Shown piece by piece: positions 8,968 through 17,367 of a DNA stretch of 64,000 nucleotides (positions are counted from its first letter, which is position 1; every line of letters starts with the position of its first letter). This stretch comes from Bauldia litoralis (GTDB taxonomy: Bacteria > Pseudomonadota > Alphaproteobacteria > Rhizobiales > Kaistiaceae). The translations under genes and the position numbers were made by a program. The notes under the pieces are model-generated. The model worked only from the letters and a program-made list of their open reading frames with translations. It had not been told where the DNA came from and made no database searches. The stretch lies in assembly GCF_900104485.1 (NCBI RefSeq), contig NZ_FMXQ01000001.1:310001-374000 (forward strand). Reading direction: 5' to 3'.

Positions 8968-9363
8968 GACACGGGGGAGAGCCTGTCCCCGACTTGATCG
9001 GGGAGGGACCGCCCGAAGGGTGGTGGAGGGGGTGCACCCCACAGTCCCGCCCAGATGCAGACCGGCAACACGCCCCTTTCCCTCCCCGAACCGGGGAGGG
9101 GGGACCATGCGCAGCATGGTGGGTGGGGTTCGCGCCAGACGGCACCGCCTCACCGATCAGGAACCCCACCCGTCTGCAGTCGGCTCCGCCGCCTGCATCC
9201 ACCCTCCCCGGTTCGGGGAGGGAAAGACAAAAGGGTCCTGTTCGAAATCAGTGCAGACGGTAGCGGCCCTGAATGGGCCTCGCCGCAACGCGTGCTTCCA
9301 TGGTCAACACCCCACCCTCGCCATCCTGAGGTGCGAGGGTGCAGCCCGAGCCTCGAAGGACGC
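8968..9363. repeat. Cluster of interspersed palindromic repeats
   Basis: This roughly 480-base gap (8926-9404) has no convincing gene. It holds at least three copies or part-copies of a G/C-run palindrome: about 8968-9050; 9079-9140 with the core ACCATGCGCAGCATGGT; and 9198-9224. It also has one copy of the CATCCTGAGG...CCTCGAAGGA family at 9316-9363. Both families recur at 12.0-12.4 kb and/or 60 kb. Such elements usually fold as RNA or DNA hairpins; convergent genes flank this cluster. Confidence 0.7.
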
Positions 9364-9404
9364 ACCGCCTCGACACGGCGACCGCCAAACCCCGGTTGAG
9401 CGCC

Positions 9405-10895
9405 CTACGCCTCCAGGTCGTGCATCAGGTTGGCGGTCTGCTCGTAGATGCCCTTGAAGACGCGATACTGGCGCGCATAGACCTCGGTCGGGTCGGCGAC
9501 GATCGTCGACGCGACCGGGTTCCACGTCGCGATGTCGTCGCGCTCCACGTCGCCCACCGCCATCGCCGCCAGGAAGGCGTCGCCATACGAAGCGCCGACC
9601 GTCCGGCCCCGCAGGATCTGGTCGCGCCCCGAAATGTCGGAGGTCGCCTGCGACCACACCCGGTTCTTGGTGCCGCCGCCGACCGCCAGGATGCGCTTCG
9701 GGCTCTCGCCGACATCGCCATAGGTCTCGACGACGTGGTTGGTGCCATAGGCGATGCCCTCCAGCACCGCCCGGTAGATGTCGCCCCGCGTATGGGTCAG
9801 GTTGAGGCCGAACAGCACGCCCTTGGCGAAGGGATCGTGGATCGGTGTCCGCTCGCCGGAGAAATACGGCAGGAAGACCAGCCCGTTGGCGCCGCGCGGC
9901 GATTGTTCGGCTTCCTCGGCCAGCGTGATGAACGCCGTTTCGGGATCGAGCTCGCGGGCGAACTGGTCGCGAAACCAGTGGGTCAGCGTCCCGCTGGTCG
10001 CCAGCCCGGACATCGAGGCGTGCAGCCCCTCGAACAGCCACGGCGCGTACCACAGCCGCGCGTCGCGCACCCGCGCCTCGGTCAGCGCGATGATGAAGAT
10101 GGTCGAGCCATACATCATCATCATGTCGCCGGATTCTAGCACCCCGACGCTGAGCGCCTCGGCCGCCGCGTCGATCGTCCCGGCGGTCACCGGCGTGCCT
10201 TCGGCCAGCCCCGTCTCTTCCGCCGCCTGCTTCGTCACCGTCCCGGCGATCTCGGTCGACCACAACAGGCGCGGCAGCTTGCCGATATCGACGATGTCGT
10301 CGGCCAGTTCGTCGCTCCAGTCGAGCTTGTCGACCACGTAGAGCGGGCTGAAGCTGGCAGCGGTATAGTGGTCGATCACCGTCTCGCCGGTGAGCTTGCG
10401 CACCAGGAAGGTGCTGGCGGTGACGATCCGGTCCGCCGCGTCATAAATCTCCGGCCGGTTCCGCTTCAGCCACAGGATCTTCGGGCCGACCGACTGGCTG
10501 GTCAGCGCGTTGCCGCAGCGGTCGAGCAGCACGTCCTCGCCGATGCGCGCCGTCAGGTCGTCGATCTCCCGCGCCGCCCGCGCATCGACGCCGTAGAGCA
10601 CGCCATTCATCAGCGGCTCGCCATCGGCATCGACCGGCAGCATGCAGGGTCCGATCGCGCTACAGGCGACCGCGCGGATGTCGCTCGGGTCGACGCCGCT
10701 GTCGGCCAGGAGCTTGCGGCTGAGCAGGGTGAAGTCGCCCCACCAGTCCTCGTTCGGCCGATGCTCGGCCCAGCCCGGTTGCGGCACGATCATCTTGTGC
10801 GGCGTGTCGGCGCTCGCCACGATCTGCCCGTCGCCGTCGACCAGCACGCCCTTGGAGGCGAAGGTGCCGATATCGATTCCGAGATAGTATTTCAT
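9405..10895 (-). CDS. FGGY-family carbohydrate kinase (xylulokinase-like)
   Basis: A 496-residue kinase of typical FGGY length. The N-terminal actin-like phosphate loop GIDIGTFASKGVLVD is at residues 5-19. Later come TAGTIDAAAEAL and the nucleotide-site segment LAVGGGTKNRVWSQ near 390-405. Related to xylulokinase/ribulokinase; which ketose or polyol it phosphorylates is not decidable. The start overlaps the stop of the upstream M42 peptidase gene by 4 bases (ATGA), so the two are translationally coupled, an informative pairing with a peptidase-annotated protein. Confidence 0.85.
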   Translation of the reverse strand: MKYYLGIDIGTFASKGVLVDGDGQIVASADTPHKMIVPQPGWAEHRPNEDWWGDFTLLSRKLLADSGVDPSDIRAVACSAIGPCMLPVDADGEPLMNGVLYGVDARAAREIDDLTARIGEDVLLDRCGNALTSQSVGPKILWLKRNRPEIYDAADRIVTASTFLVRKLTGETVIDHYTAASFSPLYVVDKLDWSDELADDIVDIGKLPRLLWSTEIAGTVTKQAAEETGLAEGTPVTAGTIDAAAEALSVGVLESGDMMMMYGSTIFIIALTEARVRDARLWYAPWLFEGLHASMSGLATSGTLTHWFRDQFARELDPETAFITLAEEAEQSPRGANGLVFLPYFSGERTPIHDPFAKGVLFGLNLTHTRGDIYRAVLEGIAYGTNHVVETYGDVGESPKRILAVGGGTKNRVWSQATSDISGRDQILRGRTVGASYGDAFLAAMAVGDVERDDIATWNPVASTIVADPTEVYARQYRVFKGIYEQTANLMHDLEA

Positions 10896-11995
10896 TGTTC
10901 GAAGTCGTCGCGATCGAGGCTGAAGCCGGGGCCGATCCGCTGGATGCCGGCGACCAGCAGCCGGGTCAGTTCCTCCAGGTCGCCAACGTCGCAGACCTCC
11001 AGCGCCGAATGACTGTAGCGCATCGGAAAGCCGAGATCGATCGATGCCACGCCTTCGTTGATCAGCTGGACATAGGAGGTCTCGGTCAGCGCGCCGACCG
11101 TCGCCGCCCGCTGCAGCGTCATGCCCTCCGCCTTGGCCGTCGCATCGAACAGCGCCACCAGCGCCGGGTGCGGCAGCGTGCCGTTCAGCGTGCCGCGGCC
11201 GTGGAAGGAATACATGCTCATCCCCGGCCCGCCGCCGAGGCGGACATCGCCGCGCGCCGCCATGTCCGGCGTGTCGGTCGCCAGCGTCAGGTCGATCTGG
11301 ATGGCGATATCCGGCGACAGCGCCTGCGCCGCGGTCACCGCGCCGCGCAGATTGAATTCCTCCTGCACCGAAAAGACGATGTGGACCGTCGGCCCGCGCG
11401 GCGCCGCGACCAGCGCCCGCGCCGCCTCGAGCACAACCGCGCAGCCGGCCCGGTCGTCGACCGAGGTTCCGGCCAGGCGGTCGCCGGCCAGTTGCACCAC
11501 CTTCGGCGCATAGACGACCGGCGTGCCGATATCGATGCCGGCGGCCATCACCGCCTCGGCGCTGTCGAACCCGGCGTCGATAAAGACCTCGGCGTAGGGC
11601 AGGACGGTGTATTTCTCGTCCGGCCGGGTGGCGTGGTGGCTCTTGTTGGCGATGACGCCCGGCACGTCGCGCCCCTCGCCAATCGAGAACAGGACCGATT
11701 GCGCGGCAAGCGCCCGTTCCGGCACCCCGCCCAGCCTCTCGACGCGCACCAGCCCATCCGCCTCGATCTTGCGAACGACGAAGCCGAGCTGATCCATATG
11801 CGTGAACAGCATCACGCCTGGCGCCGCCGCGTCCCCCGCAATCGTCGCGATCAGGTTGCCGAGCCGGTCGGTCCGCGTCGTCAGCCCAAGCGCCTTGAGC
11901 TCCTTCGCCAGATAGGAGCGAACCCGTCCCTCATACCCGGCCAGTCCGGGTATCAGCATCAGGTCGCTGGTCAGTGTCCGCAACCGGTCTTTCAT
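10892..11995 (-). CDS. M42-family metallohydrolase (SgcX/FrvX-like aminopeptidase family)
   Basis: A 367-residue, di-metal, cytosolic M42-family protein. The expected ligands are all visible: His in FTHMDQLGF, Asp in GTSVDDRAGCA, Glu pair in SVQEEFNLRGA, Asp in DLTLATDTPDM and His near the C terminus in HSALEV. Family members are glutamyl/leucyl aminopeptidases, but SgcX and FrvX of Escherichia coli sit in sugar-use operons with unknown role. Here it is coupled to an FGGY kinase and lies downstream of a BtpA/SgcQ gene, which favours a sugar-pathway function. The gap to that gene is filled with repeats. Confidence 0.85.
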   Translation of the reverse strand: MKDRLRTLTSDLMLIPGLAGYEGRVRSYLAKELKALGLTTRTDRLGNLIATIAGDAAAPGVMLFTHMDQLGFVVRKIEADGLVRVERLGGVPERALAAQSVLFSIGEGRDVPGVIANKSHHATRPDEKYTVLPYAEVFIDAGFDSAEAVMAAGIDIGTPVVYAPKVVQLAGDRLAGTSVDDRAGCAVVLEAARALVAAPRGPTVHIVFSVQEEFNLRGAVTAAQALSPDIAIQIDLTLATDTPDMAARGDVRLGGGPGMSMYSFHGRGTLNGTLPHPALVALFDATAKAEGMTLQRAATVGALTETSYVQLINEGVASIDLGFPMRYSHSALEVCDVGDLEELTRLLVAGIQRIGPGFSLDRDDFEQ

Positions 11996-12036
11996 GGTGT
12001 CCTCCGCCCGAATTCCGGGTCATCACGACAAAATGT

Positions 12037-12441
12037 GCGTCCTTCGAGGCTCCGCTTCGCGGAGCATCTCAGGATGGCTGCGTGGTGTTCAGTGAATGGT
12101 ATGCGGTAGTCCGTGAACGATAACAGGACGGGTATCGAAACATCCTTCCGCCAATTGTCGCCCACACCAACCTCGCCATCCCGAGGTGCGCGCCGCGCCA
12201 GCGGCGAGCCTCGAAGGACCCGCCCCCGACGGGATTGGCCGCGCACAACACGCGCCGCCCCACTCTGGTCACACACTCCAACCTCGCCATCCTGAGGTGC
12301 TCGCCGCGCTTGCGGCGAGCCTCGAAGGACCTGCCCCCGACGGGATTGGCCGCGCACAGCACGCGCCGCCCCACTCCGGTCACACACTCCAACCTCGCCA
12401 TCCTGAGGTGCTCGCCGCGCTTGCGTCGAGCCTCGAAGGAC
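12037..12441. repeat. Palindromic repeats including a 111-bp tandem duplication
   Basis: The gap 11996-12451 has no convincing gene. It contains four copies of the CATCCTGAGG...CCTCGAAGGAC palindrome: 12037-12078 (inverted), 12171-12220, 12281-12330 and 12391-12441. The last two lie in tandem units of 111 bases (12220-12330 and 12331-12441), each made of the palindrome plus a unique arm GACGGGATTGGCCGCGCACA..., differing at only a few positions. The units sit inside a minus-strand gene set, so they would be transcribed as hairpins. Confidence 0.8.
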
Positions 12442-12451
12442 GCAAGGCATC

Positions 12452-13264
12452 TCACCCACCCCGCGTTTCACGAACGATGCGCATGAACTCAGCCGCCCGC
12501 TCCGGATCGACCGCGTTCCACGTCTTGCCGTCGACCTTCAGCGACGAGCCGACGATGCAGCCGTCCGCGACCCGCAGCACGTCGGCGACGGTGTCGTGCT
12601 TCACCCCGGTATTGGCCAGCACCGGTGTATCCGGCAGCGCCGCCTTCACCGATTCCAGGTCGGTCATCGCCGCAGCCTCGCCGGTGATCGCGCCCGAGAC
12701 CAGCACCGCATCCGGAACCGACGAGAATACCGCGCTGCGCGCCCGGTCGGCCAGGCTGCGCTGGTCGAGCGACCAGGCGAATTCGGCCGACACGTTGAAC
12801 AGCACCGCAAGATCGGAGCGGCCGAGCCGGTCGCGGTAGCGGATCGCCTTGCCGGCATCCGGGTTCCACGGCCCCATGTCTGAGGCGTAGGTGCCGGTCA
12901 GGATTTCACGGATGAAGGCCGCGCCCGTCGCCGCCGCCAGCGCCATCGAGCTCATCGGGTCCCACAGCACGTTGACGCCGAAGGGCACCGTGATCTCGGA
13001 ACGCAGCCGGCCGATGACATAGGCCATCGTCGCCGTCGACGCGGTGTCGACGTCGAACTCGTAGGGCCGGTCATTCTCGTTGCCGAACATCACCGCGTCG
13101 AAGCCGGCCGCCTGCAGCGCAGCCAGGTCCTTCGCCGCGTCGGCGACAAGGCCGTCGAGTCCCTTGTCCGCGTCATGCAGCGGCGACCCCGGCAGCGCGC
13201 CGAGATGCACCATCGCGATCACCGGCTTGGTCTCGCCGAAGACTGACTTGAAATTTCCGGTCAT
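12452..13264 (-). CDS. BtpA/SgcQ-family protein
   Basis: A 270-residue TIM-barrel-like protein of the BtpA/SgcQ family: N-terminal VIAMVHLGALPGSP, then FGNENDRPYEF near residue 60, VPFGVNVLWDP near 95 and TPVLANTGVKHDTV near 215, all characteristic of the family. BtpA was named for a photosystem I assembly phenotype in cyanobacteria. In heterotrophs the family occurs in sugar operons, as SgcQ in the E. coli sgc locus, and its reaction is unsettled. Here it lies between an SIS-domain isomerase (upstream) and an M42 hydrolase plus FGGY kinase (downstream), all on the minus strand. Confidence 0.85.
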   Translation of the reverse strand: MTGNFKSVFGETKPVIAMVHLGALPGSPLHDADKGLDGLVADAAKDLAALQAAGFDAVMFGNENDRPYEFDVDTASTATMAYVIGRLRSEITVPFGVNVLWDPMSSMALAAATGAAFIREILTGTYASDMGPWNPDAGKAIRYRDRLGRSDLAVLFNVSAEFAWSLDQRSLADRARSAVFSSVPDAVLVSGAITGEAAAMTDLESVKAALPDTPVLANTGVKHDTVADVLRVADGCIVGSSLKVDGKTWNAVDPERAAEFMRIVRETRGG

Positions 13265-13367
13265 GTTCGCCTGGACGCCTCTCTTGCCGCGGGGCGTCGA
13301 GGGATACCATCACCGCGCGCCAAATCCCAACGGCTCCGGACATGACCGGAGGGGTTTTCCCGCCGCC

Positions 13368-13931
13368 CTATTCGAGGTTGGTATGCCGCGCCCGCATTGT
13401 CTCGGCGGTCTCCCCGGTCCGTTCGCGCAGATTGAGGATGATCAGCTCGAACAGGATCGTCTGGGCGACCTCGAACAGCGAGCCCATCGGCAGCACCGAG
13501 ACCGCGCCGCCCTGGTCGTTGGCCATGGTCTGGGCGGGGATGACAAGGAGGATATCGGCGCGGCGCGAGGTCGGGCCATCCGGCACCGCCGTCACCACCG
13601 CGGTCGTTGCACCGGCGGCCGACGCGATGTCGAGCAGCGCGTCCATCGTGCCGAGCGAGCCCGGCCCGACACTGACGATCAGCAGGTCCCCCGGCCCAAG
13701 CGGCGGTGTCGTCATGTCGCCGACGACGTGAACGTCGCGCCCCATGTGGAACAGGCGCATGACGAAGCCCTTCATCGCCAGACCTTCGCGGCCGAGACCG
13801 TGGATGGCGATCCGCTTCGCCCCGAGGATCGCCTCGATCAGCGGGTCGGCGGCGTCATCCGGCAGCGCGTCGAAGACCTTCGAAAGGTCGGCAAGGGCCG
13901 CATGGCCGAGTTGGGAAAGCGTCTGGTCCAA
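13368..13931 (-). CDS. SIS-domain sugar isomerase (6-phospho-3-hexuloisomerase-like)
   Basis: A 187-residue single SIS domain, the length of HxlB/6-phospho-3-hexuloisomerase and related phosphosugar isomerases. Visible are KRIAIHGLGREGLAMKGF (residues about 38-55), a sugar-phosphate-binding loop GDLLIVSVGPGS near 92-103, and a C-terminal FEVAQTILFELI helix. It probably acts on a phosphorylated ketose made by the nearby kinases. It is the first gene of the minus-strand SIS-BtpA-M42-FGGY set. Specificity is uncertain. Confidence 0.75.
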   Translation of the reverse strand: MDQTLSQLGHAALADLSKVFDALPDDAADPLIEAILGAKRIAIHGLGREGLAMKGFVMRLFHMGRDVHVVGDMTTPPLGPGDLLIVSVGPGSLGTMDALLDIASAAGATTAVVTAVPDGPTSRRADILLVIPAQTMANDQGGAVSVLPMGSLFEVAQTILFELIILNLRERTGETAETMRARHTNLE

Positions 13932-14016
13932 GGGGGAATCTCCGGGTCCGTGTGAGCAACAGGACGGGGAGACTGGTCCAGACCGGCTTGACTGGCAAGG
14001 GCGCCAGCGTCGGCCG

Positions 14017-15249
14017 CTACCGGCCGACGAACTTGCGGAAGACGTAGCCGCGCTTGCCGTCGGCGACGACCTCGCACCAGAAGTCGCACCGGGCGATCTG
14101 CACGGTGGTCCCGACGCCGAGGACGGCGACGACCGAGGCGCCGTTGTTCGGGGACGAGCGCATGTTGACGGCGGTATTCACTTTCGCCGTCCCCGCGCCC
14201 TTGTTGGCGGCCGGCAGGGTCTCGGACGAATTGCCCGCCGGCTTTCTCGCCGGTGCGGCCTGTCTCTCGACCGGCGCATAGGACAGGACCTGCGGCGGAT
14301 CGGAATTTTCGAATTGCGGCGAGGCAGCTTCCCAGCCCGGCTGTTGCCGTCGTGGCTCCACCGGCTTCGTCGCGGCCACGGTCTTTTCGACAGGAACCAC
14401 CGCCGGTGCTTCCGCGTCAGTCGGCGCTATCGTCCTTGCCTCGGTCTTGCCTTCGCCGGCGATCCCGCCACGCAGCGGCGGCATCTGCGGCATCAGCCGA
14501 TCCTGTTCCTTGACCAACCCGCTGTTATCCTGGGCGAAGACCCCGGCTCCGGGCGGCTGATCCCCCGATGCCGATGCGCTCTTCGGCACCGGCGTCAACG
14601 CCGCGACTTCCGTCGGGGTATCCGACGAGCCGAACTGGGTCACCGCGGTCAGGCCGGCGAAGCCGAGGCCGATCCCGACCAGCGCCGCGATCGACAGCGT
14701 CCGCGCGTCGAGGCCGCGCCCCTGGGCGCCAGCGGCCTCGGGCTGGTCGGCGAGCGGCTGCTTCGGTCGGGAAATCGGCGCCGCCCGTTTCGGAACGTCG
14801 TCGTAGAACTTGGAACTGGCCGGCAGCCAGCGACGGTGACCCTGATTCGGGCGGGCGCCCTGTTTCGCCACCCGTTTCGCGGTGTCCGGCGCGCCGTCCG
14901 GGGCCGCCCGCACCTGTTTCGCGGGCGTCCGCAGATCAATATGTGTCCGCTGGCGGATCGGATCGGGGGCAAATTCCGACCGCTTTGTGGCAGCCGACGC
15001 CTCCTTGCCGGTGATCTGCCGGCCGGGATTCTCCCGCACAGCCGGCTTCATCTCGACGCGCGCAGGCCGCGCGGGCACCGGCGCGGCCGGGTTCGCATCC
15101 TCGCCGCCGAGCACCGCGGCAAGCGACATCAGCTGGTCCTTGAGGTCGGATTCCAGGCCTGACGAATCCGCCGGCGGCGCAGCGATGGTCTCGCGCGTTC
15201 CTGCCGTTTTCGCCATTTTTCCATCGGATATGAGCGACTTACGCGCCAC
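14017..15249 (-). CDS. Membrane-anchored SH3-domain protein
   Basis: About 410 residues. A cytoplasmic, low-complexity Ala/Pro/Lys-rich N-terminal half is followed by one membrane helix near SIAALVGIGLGFAGLTAV (about residues 185-205) and a Pro-rich periplasmic linker. The C-terminal bacterial SH3 domain spans the last 65 residues (VNMRSSPNNGASVVAVLGVG...FWCEVVADGKRGYVFRKFVG). Such proteins bind peptidoglycan or partner proteins. I prefer GTG at 15249 because GGGGG lies 6 bases upstream; ATGs at 15303 and 15372 have no good ribosome site. Two Cys in the SH3 domain (CDFWC) could form a disulfide. Confidence 0.75.
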   Translation of the reverse strand: MARKSLISDGKMAKTAGTRETIAAPPADSSGLESDLKDQLMSLAAVLGGEDANPAAPVPARPARVEMKPAVRENPGRQITGKEASAATKRSEFAPDPIRQRTHIDLRTPAKQVRAAPDGAPDTAKRVAKQGARPNQGHRRWLPASSKFYDDVPKRAAPISRPKQPLADQPEAAGAQGRGLDARTLSIAALVGIGLGFAGLTAVTQFGSSDTPTEVAALTPVPKSASASGDQPPGAGVFAQDNSGLVKEQDRLMPQMPPLRGGIAGEGKTEARTIAPTDAEAPAVVPVEKTVAATKPVEPRRQQPGWEAASPQFENSDPPQVLSYAPVERQAAPARKPAGNSSETLPAANKGAGTAKVNTAVNMRSSPNNGASVVAVLGVGTTVQIARCDFWCEVVADGKRGYVFRKFVGR

Positions 15250-15530
15250 CGATCCCCCTTTCCGCGCCTGCAATCGCAGGAACGCGGCATCGCCTAAGGA
15301 CATAGGGGACACTCTGGCCGGAGGTTTCGTTCCGCCACTTTCGCCCACGACTGCACTCCAACACCTGGTCACGCCCCCTGGCCACCGCTACCCGAAAGCA
15401 GATTGACCGGAAAATGCGGCGACTACGAGCCGAGATTGCGGCACTTGTTGGCGCCTGTGGATAGCCCCCACGGCTATCCCCGAAGGTCCCGAAAGCCCCC
15501 TCGCCCAAGTCAAAGTCCAGCCTTTTCAGG
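15250..15530. other. Non-coding gap with an 8-bp hairpin
   Basis: No gene is supported. A hairpin GGATAGCC(15459-15466)/GGCTATCC(15472-15479) is present; its flank contains one DnaA-box-like nonamer, with no sister sites. It has no T-tract, so I do not call it a terminator. Confidence 0.4.
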
Positions 15531-16274
15531 CTACCCAAACACGCCGGATTCCGCAAAGAGTTTCACCGCGATCCCGGCCAGGAGGATAAGGATCAGCCGA
15601 TCGAAGCCGCGCTGGTCGAGGCGCGCCGCAAGCCACCGCCCCGCCGGCATGGCGATCAGCACCGGCACGAGCGCCGCCGTGCTGTAGGCCGCGCGCTCGA
15701 AAGTCAGGATTCCCGCCACGATCAGCGACGGAAGCTGCACCGCCGCATAGGTGACGAACAGGGTCGAAACCGCAAAAACGAACTGCGGCCGGGTCAGCCG
15801 GATCGAGGTCAGGAAGGTGATGCTGATCGGCGCGGAAATCCCCGTTGCCCCCTGCAGCATCCCGGACACGAACCCAACCGCCGGCGCCACGCGCCGCGCC
15901 ATTGCTGCCGGTACATGCCAGTCCGGTTTCGCCAGCCGCAGTACGACATAGATCAGGACGACGGTCGCCAGCGCGACGTTTAGTCCCGCCTCTGGCACCG
16001 TGGTCAGCAGCCACGTGCCGATGACGATGCCGAGGCCGGCGAGCAGCCACATCCAGCGGAGCCAGCCGACCGCCGGCCATTCGCTGCGAAACTGGGCCAT
16101 CTGCATGACGTTGGTGACGATCACCGGCACGATCATGATGGCGATGGCGAAAGGAACGCCGAAGAAGCTCGCCAGCACGGGTATGGCGGCCACCGGCATG
16201 CCCGCGCCGGTCGCGCCCTTGACGAACCCGCCGAACGCCAGCGCGGCGAAGATGATGATGATTTCCTGGACCAA
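15531..16274 (-). CDS. TauE/SafE-family anion exporter
   Basis: About 247 residues with seven or eight hydrophobic helices. The family N terminus (IIIIFAALAFGGFVKGATGAGMPVAA) begins at once, and the internal repeat GFVSGMLQGATGISAP lies in the middle of the chain. Members move sulfite, sulfoacetate or other organosulfur anions across the inner membrane. I place the start at TTG 16274, next to the first helix with GGCAGG upstream; an ATG at 16355 adds 27 hydrophilic residues without a ribosome site. Substrate is not predictable; no sulfur genes adjoin it. Confidence 0.8.
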   Translation of the reverse strand: MVQEIIIIFAALAFGGFVKGATGAGMPVAAIPVLASFFGVPFAIAIMIVPVIVTNVMQMAQFRSEWPAVGWLRWMWLLAGLGIVIGTWLLTTVPEAGLNVALATVVLIYVVLRLAKPDWHVPAAMARRVAPAVGFVSGMLQGATGISAPISITFLTSIRLTRPQFVFAVSTLFVTYAAVQLPSLIVAGILTFERAAYSTAALVPVLIAMPAGRWLAARLDQRGFDRLILILLAGIAVKLFAESGVFG

Positions 16275-16400
16275 GCGCCTGCCGCCGATGGGATCGCCCC
16301 GGCAACGTCGCGCCGGATCTCGCCGGTTATAGAGCCGAGGCGCCGGGAAGCCCAAGAGCGCTGATCGGGCCGTCGGTGTCGGCCTGAGGGACGATCAGGA

Positions 16401-16416
16401 TGTGAGCGCCGTCACA
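16401..16416. promoter_or_regulatory. CRP/FNR-type palindrome
   Basis: TGTGA at 16401-16405 and TCACA at 16412-16416 are separated by 6 bases, which is the core consensus of CRP-family operators. It lies in the 375-base gap 16275-16649, about 250 bases upstream of the Cys-rich secreted protein and 127 bases upstream of the TauE-like gene on the other strand. No other gene is seen in this gap. A chance match is possible. Confidence 0.35.
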
Positions 16417-16649
16417 ACGCCGCGAACGGCGCGGGCGTATGGTGGCGAAGCGGTCGGGAGGACATCCGGAGGATCGATGACCGCGGCGGCGACGAGAGGC
16501 TGGCGTCACGAAAGGCCAGGTCGATCGCCACCCGTCCGGGGCAGTTCTGCATCGTCAATGAAGTGGATCGAACCCGCCATTCCCCGCAGCACCCCGCCCA
16601 GAGCGTCGTCGCTCCGCCGTGAATGGCTTCACCGAAAGGACCGGAAGTC

Positions 16650-17222
16650 ATGATCAGATCATTCTGTGCCGCCGCCTTTGGCGGGCTGCTCCTTCTCCTC
16701 ATCGCCGCCCCGGCTTCGGCCGAGACGAAGAGCTTCAACAACCCCATGCAGGGGCCGAACCGCCTCGACTGGTGCCACAGTTGGGGCACGGGCTGCGGCG
16801 CCCAAGCGGCGACCGCCTGGTGCAAGGCTCAGGGCTATTCCGGCGGCGCCACTACCTTCGCCATCGCCAATGACATCGGCGCCAGCCAGCCCACGCGCCT
16901 GATCAGCACCGGCGCGGTTTGCGACCAGGCCTATTGCGACGGCTTCGCCAACATCACCTGCACGCGGCCAGACCCGACACAGGTCTTCAACAACCCCATG
17001 CAAGGCGGCAACCGCCTCGACTGGTGCCATAGCTGGGGGACCGGCTGCGGCGCCCAGGCAGCGACCGCATGGTGCAAGGCCAAGGGCTTCGCCAATGGCG
17101 CCGTCGCCTTTCATCTCGCCGCCGACATCGGCGCCAGCACACCGACCCGCCTGATCAGTACCGGTGCTGTCTGCGACCAGGCCTATTGCGACGGCTTCGC
17201 CGATATCACCTGCAAGCAGTGA
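16650..17222 (+). CDS. Secreted Cys-rich protein with two tandem 76-residue domains
   Basis: A 190-residue protein. Residues 1-24 form a Sec signal peptide ending APASA. Domain 1 (29-104) and domain 2 (113-188) are near copies, both FNNPMQG.NRLDWCHSWG...FA.ITC, joined by a short linker. Each has six Cys at equivalent places (domain positions 14, 21, 30, 63, 68, 76), so three disulfides per domain are likely. The ATG at 16650 follows AAAGGA/GGAAG; an ATG at 16623 has no ribosome site and would disrupt the signal peptide. I do not recognise a named function. Conserved Trp and Cys with an Asp/Arg-rich face suggest a small extracellular binding module. It stands alone, with a terminator after it. 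Confidence 0.8.
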   Translation: MIRSFCAAAFGGLLLLLIAAPASAETKSFNNPMQGPNRLDWCHSWGTGCGAQAATAWCKAQGYSGGATTFAIANDIGASQPTRLISTGAVCDQAYCDGFANITCTRPDPTQVFNNPMQGGNRLDWCHSWGTGCGAQAATAWCKAKGFANGAVAFHLAADIGASTPTRLISTGAVCDQAYCDGFADITCKQ

Positions 17223-17238
17223 TCGACCGACCCGACCG

Positions 17239-17270
17239 GAACGCGCCCGCCCGGCGGGCGCGTTCTCTTC
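17239..17270 (+). terminator. Rho-independent terminator after Cys-rich protein gene
   Basis: A 13-bp perfect inverted repeat (17239-17251 with 17253-17265, GAACGCGCCCGCC and its complement) followed by TCTTCT starts 17 bases after the stop codon. The T-tract is imperfect. Confidence 0.6.
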
Positions 17271-17367
17271 TGGACCGCTTTCCCAACCGTCGATTGCATG
17301 AACCGGCCATCGGCTTTAGTCCTTCGTCCTTCCCGGCACCCCGACCGGGACACGCAGGAACCGCCCG

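Noticed and set aside
12220-12441. CRISPR array
   Set aside because: Units are palindromic, two in number, 111 bases long and without variable spacers; no cas genes.
12452-13264. Photosystem I assembly function for the BtpA-like protein
   Set aside because: No photosynthesis genes are present; sugar-operon context fits the SgcQ branch better.
15456-15479. DnaA-box-like nonamer and hairpin, possible origin element
   Set aside because: Only one imperfect box, no cluster, no AT-rich unwinding region.
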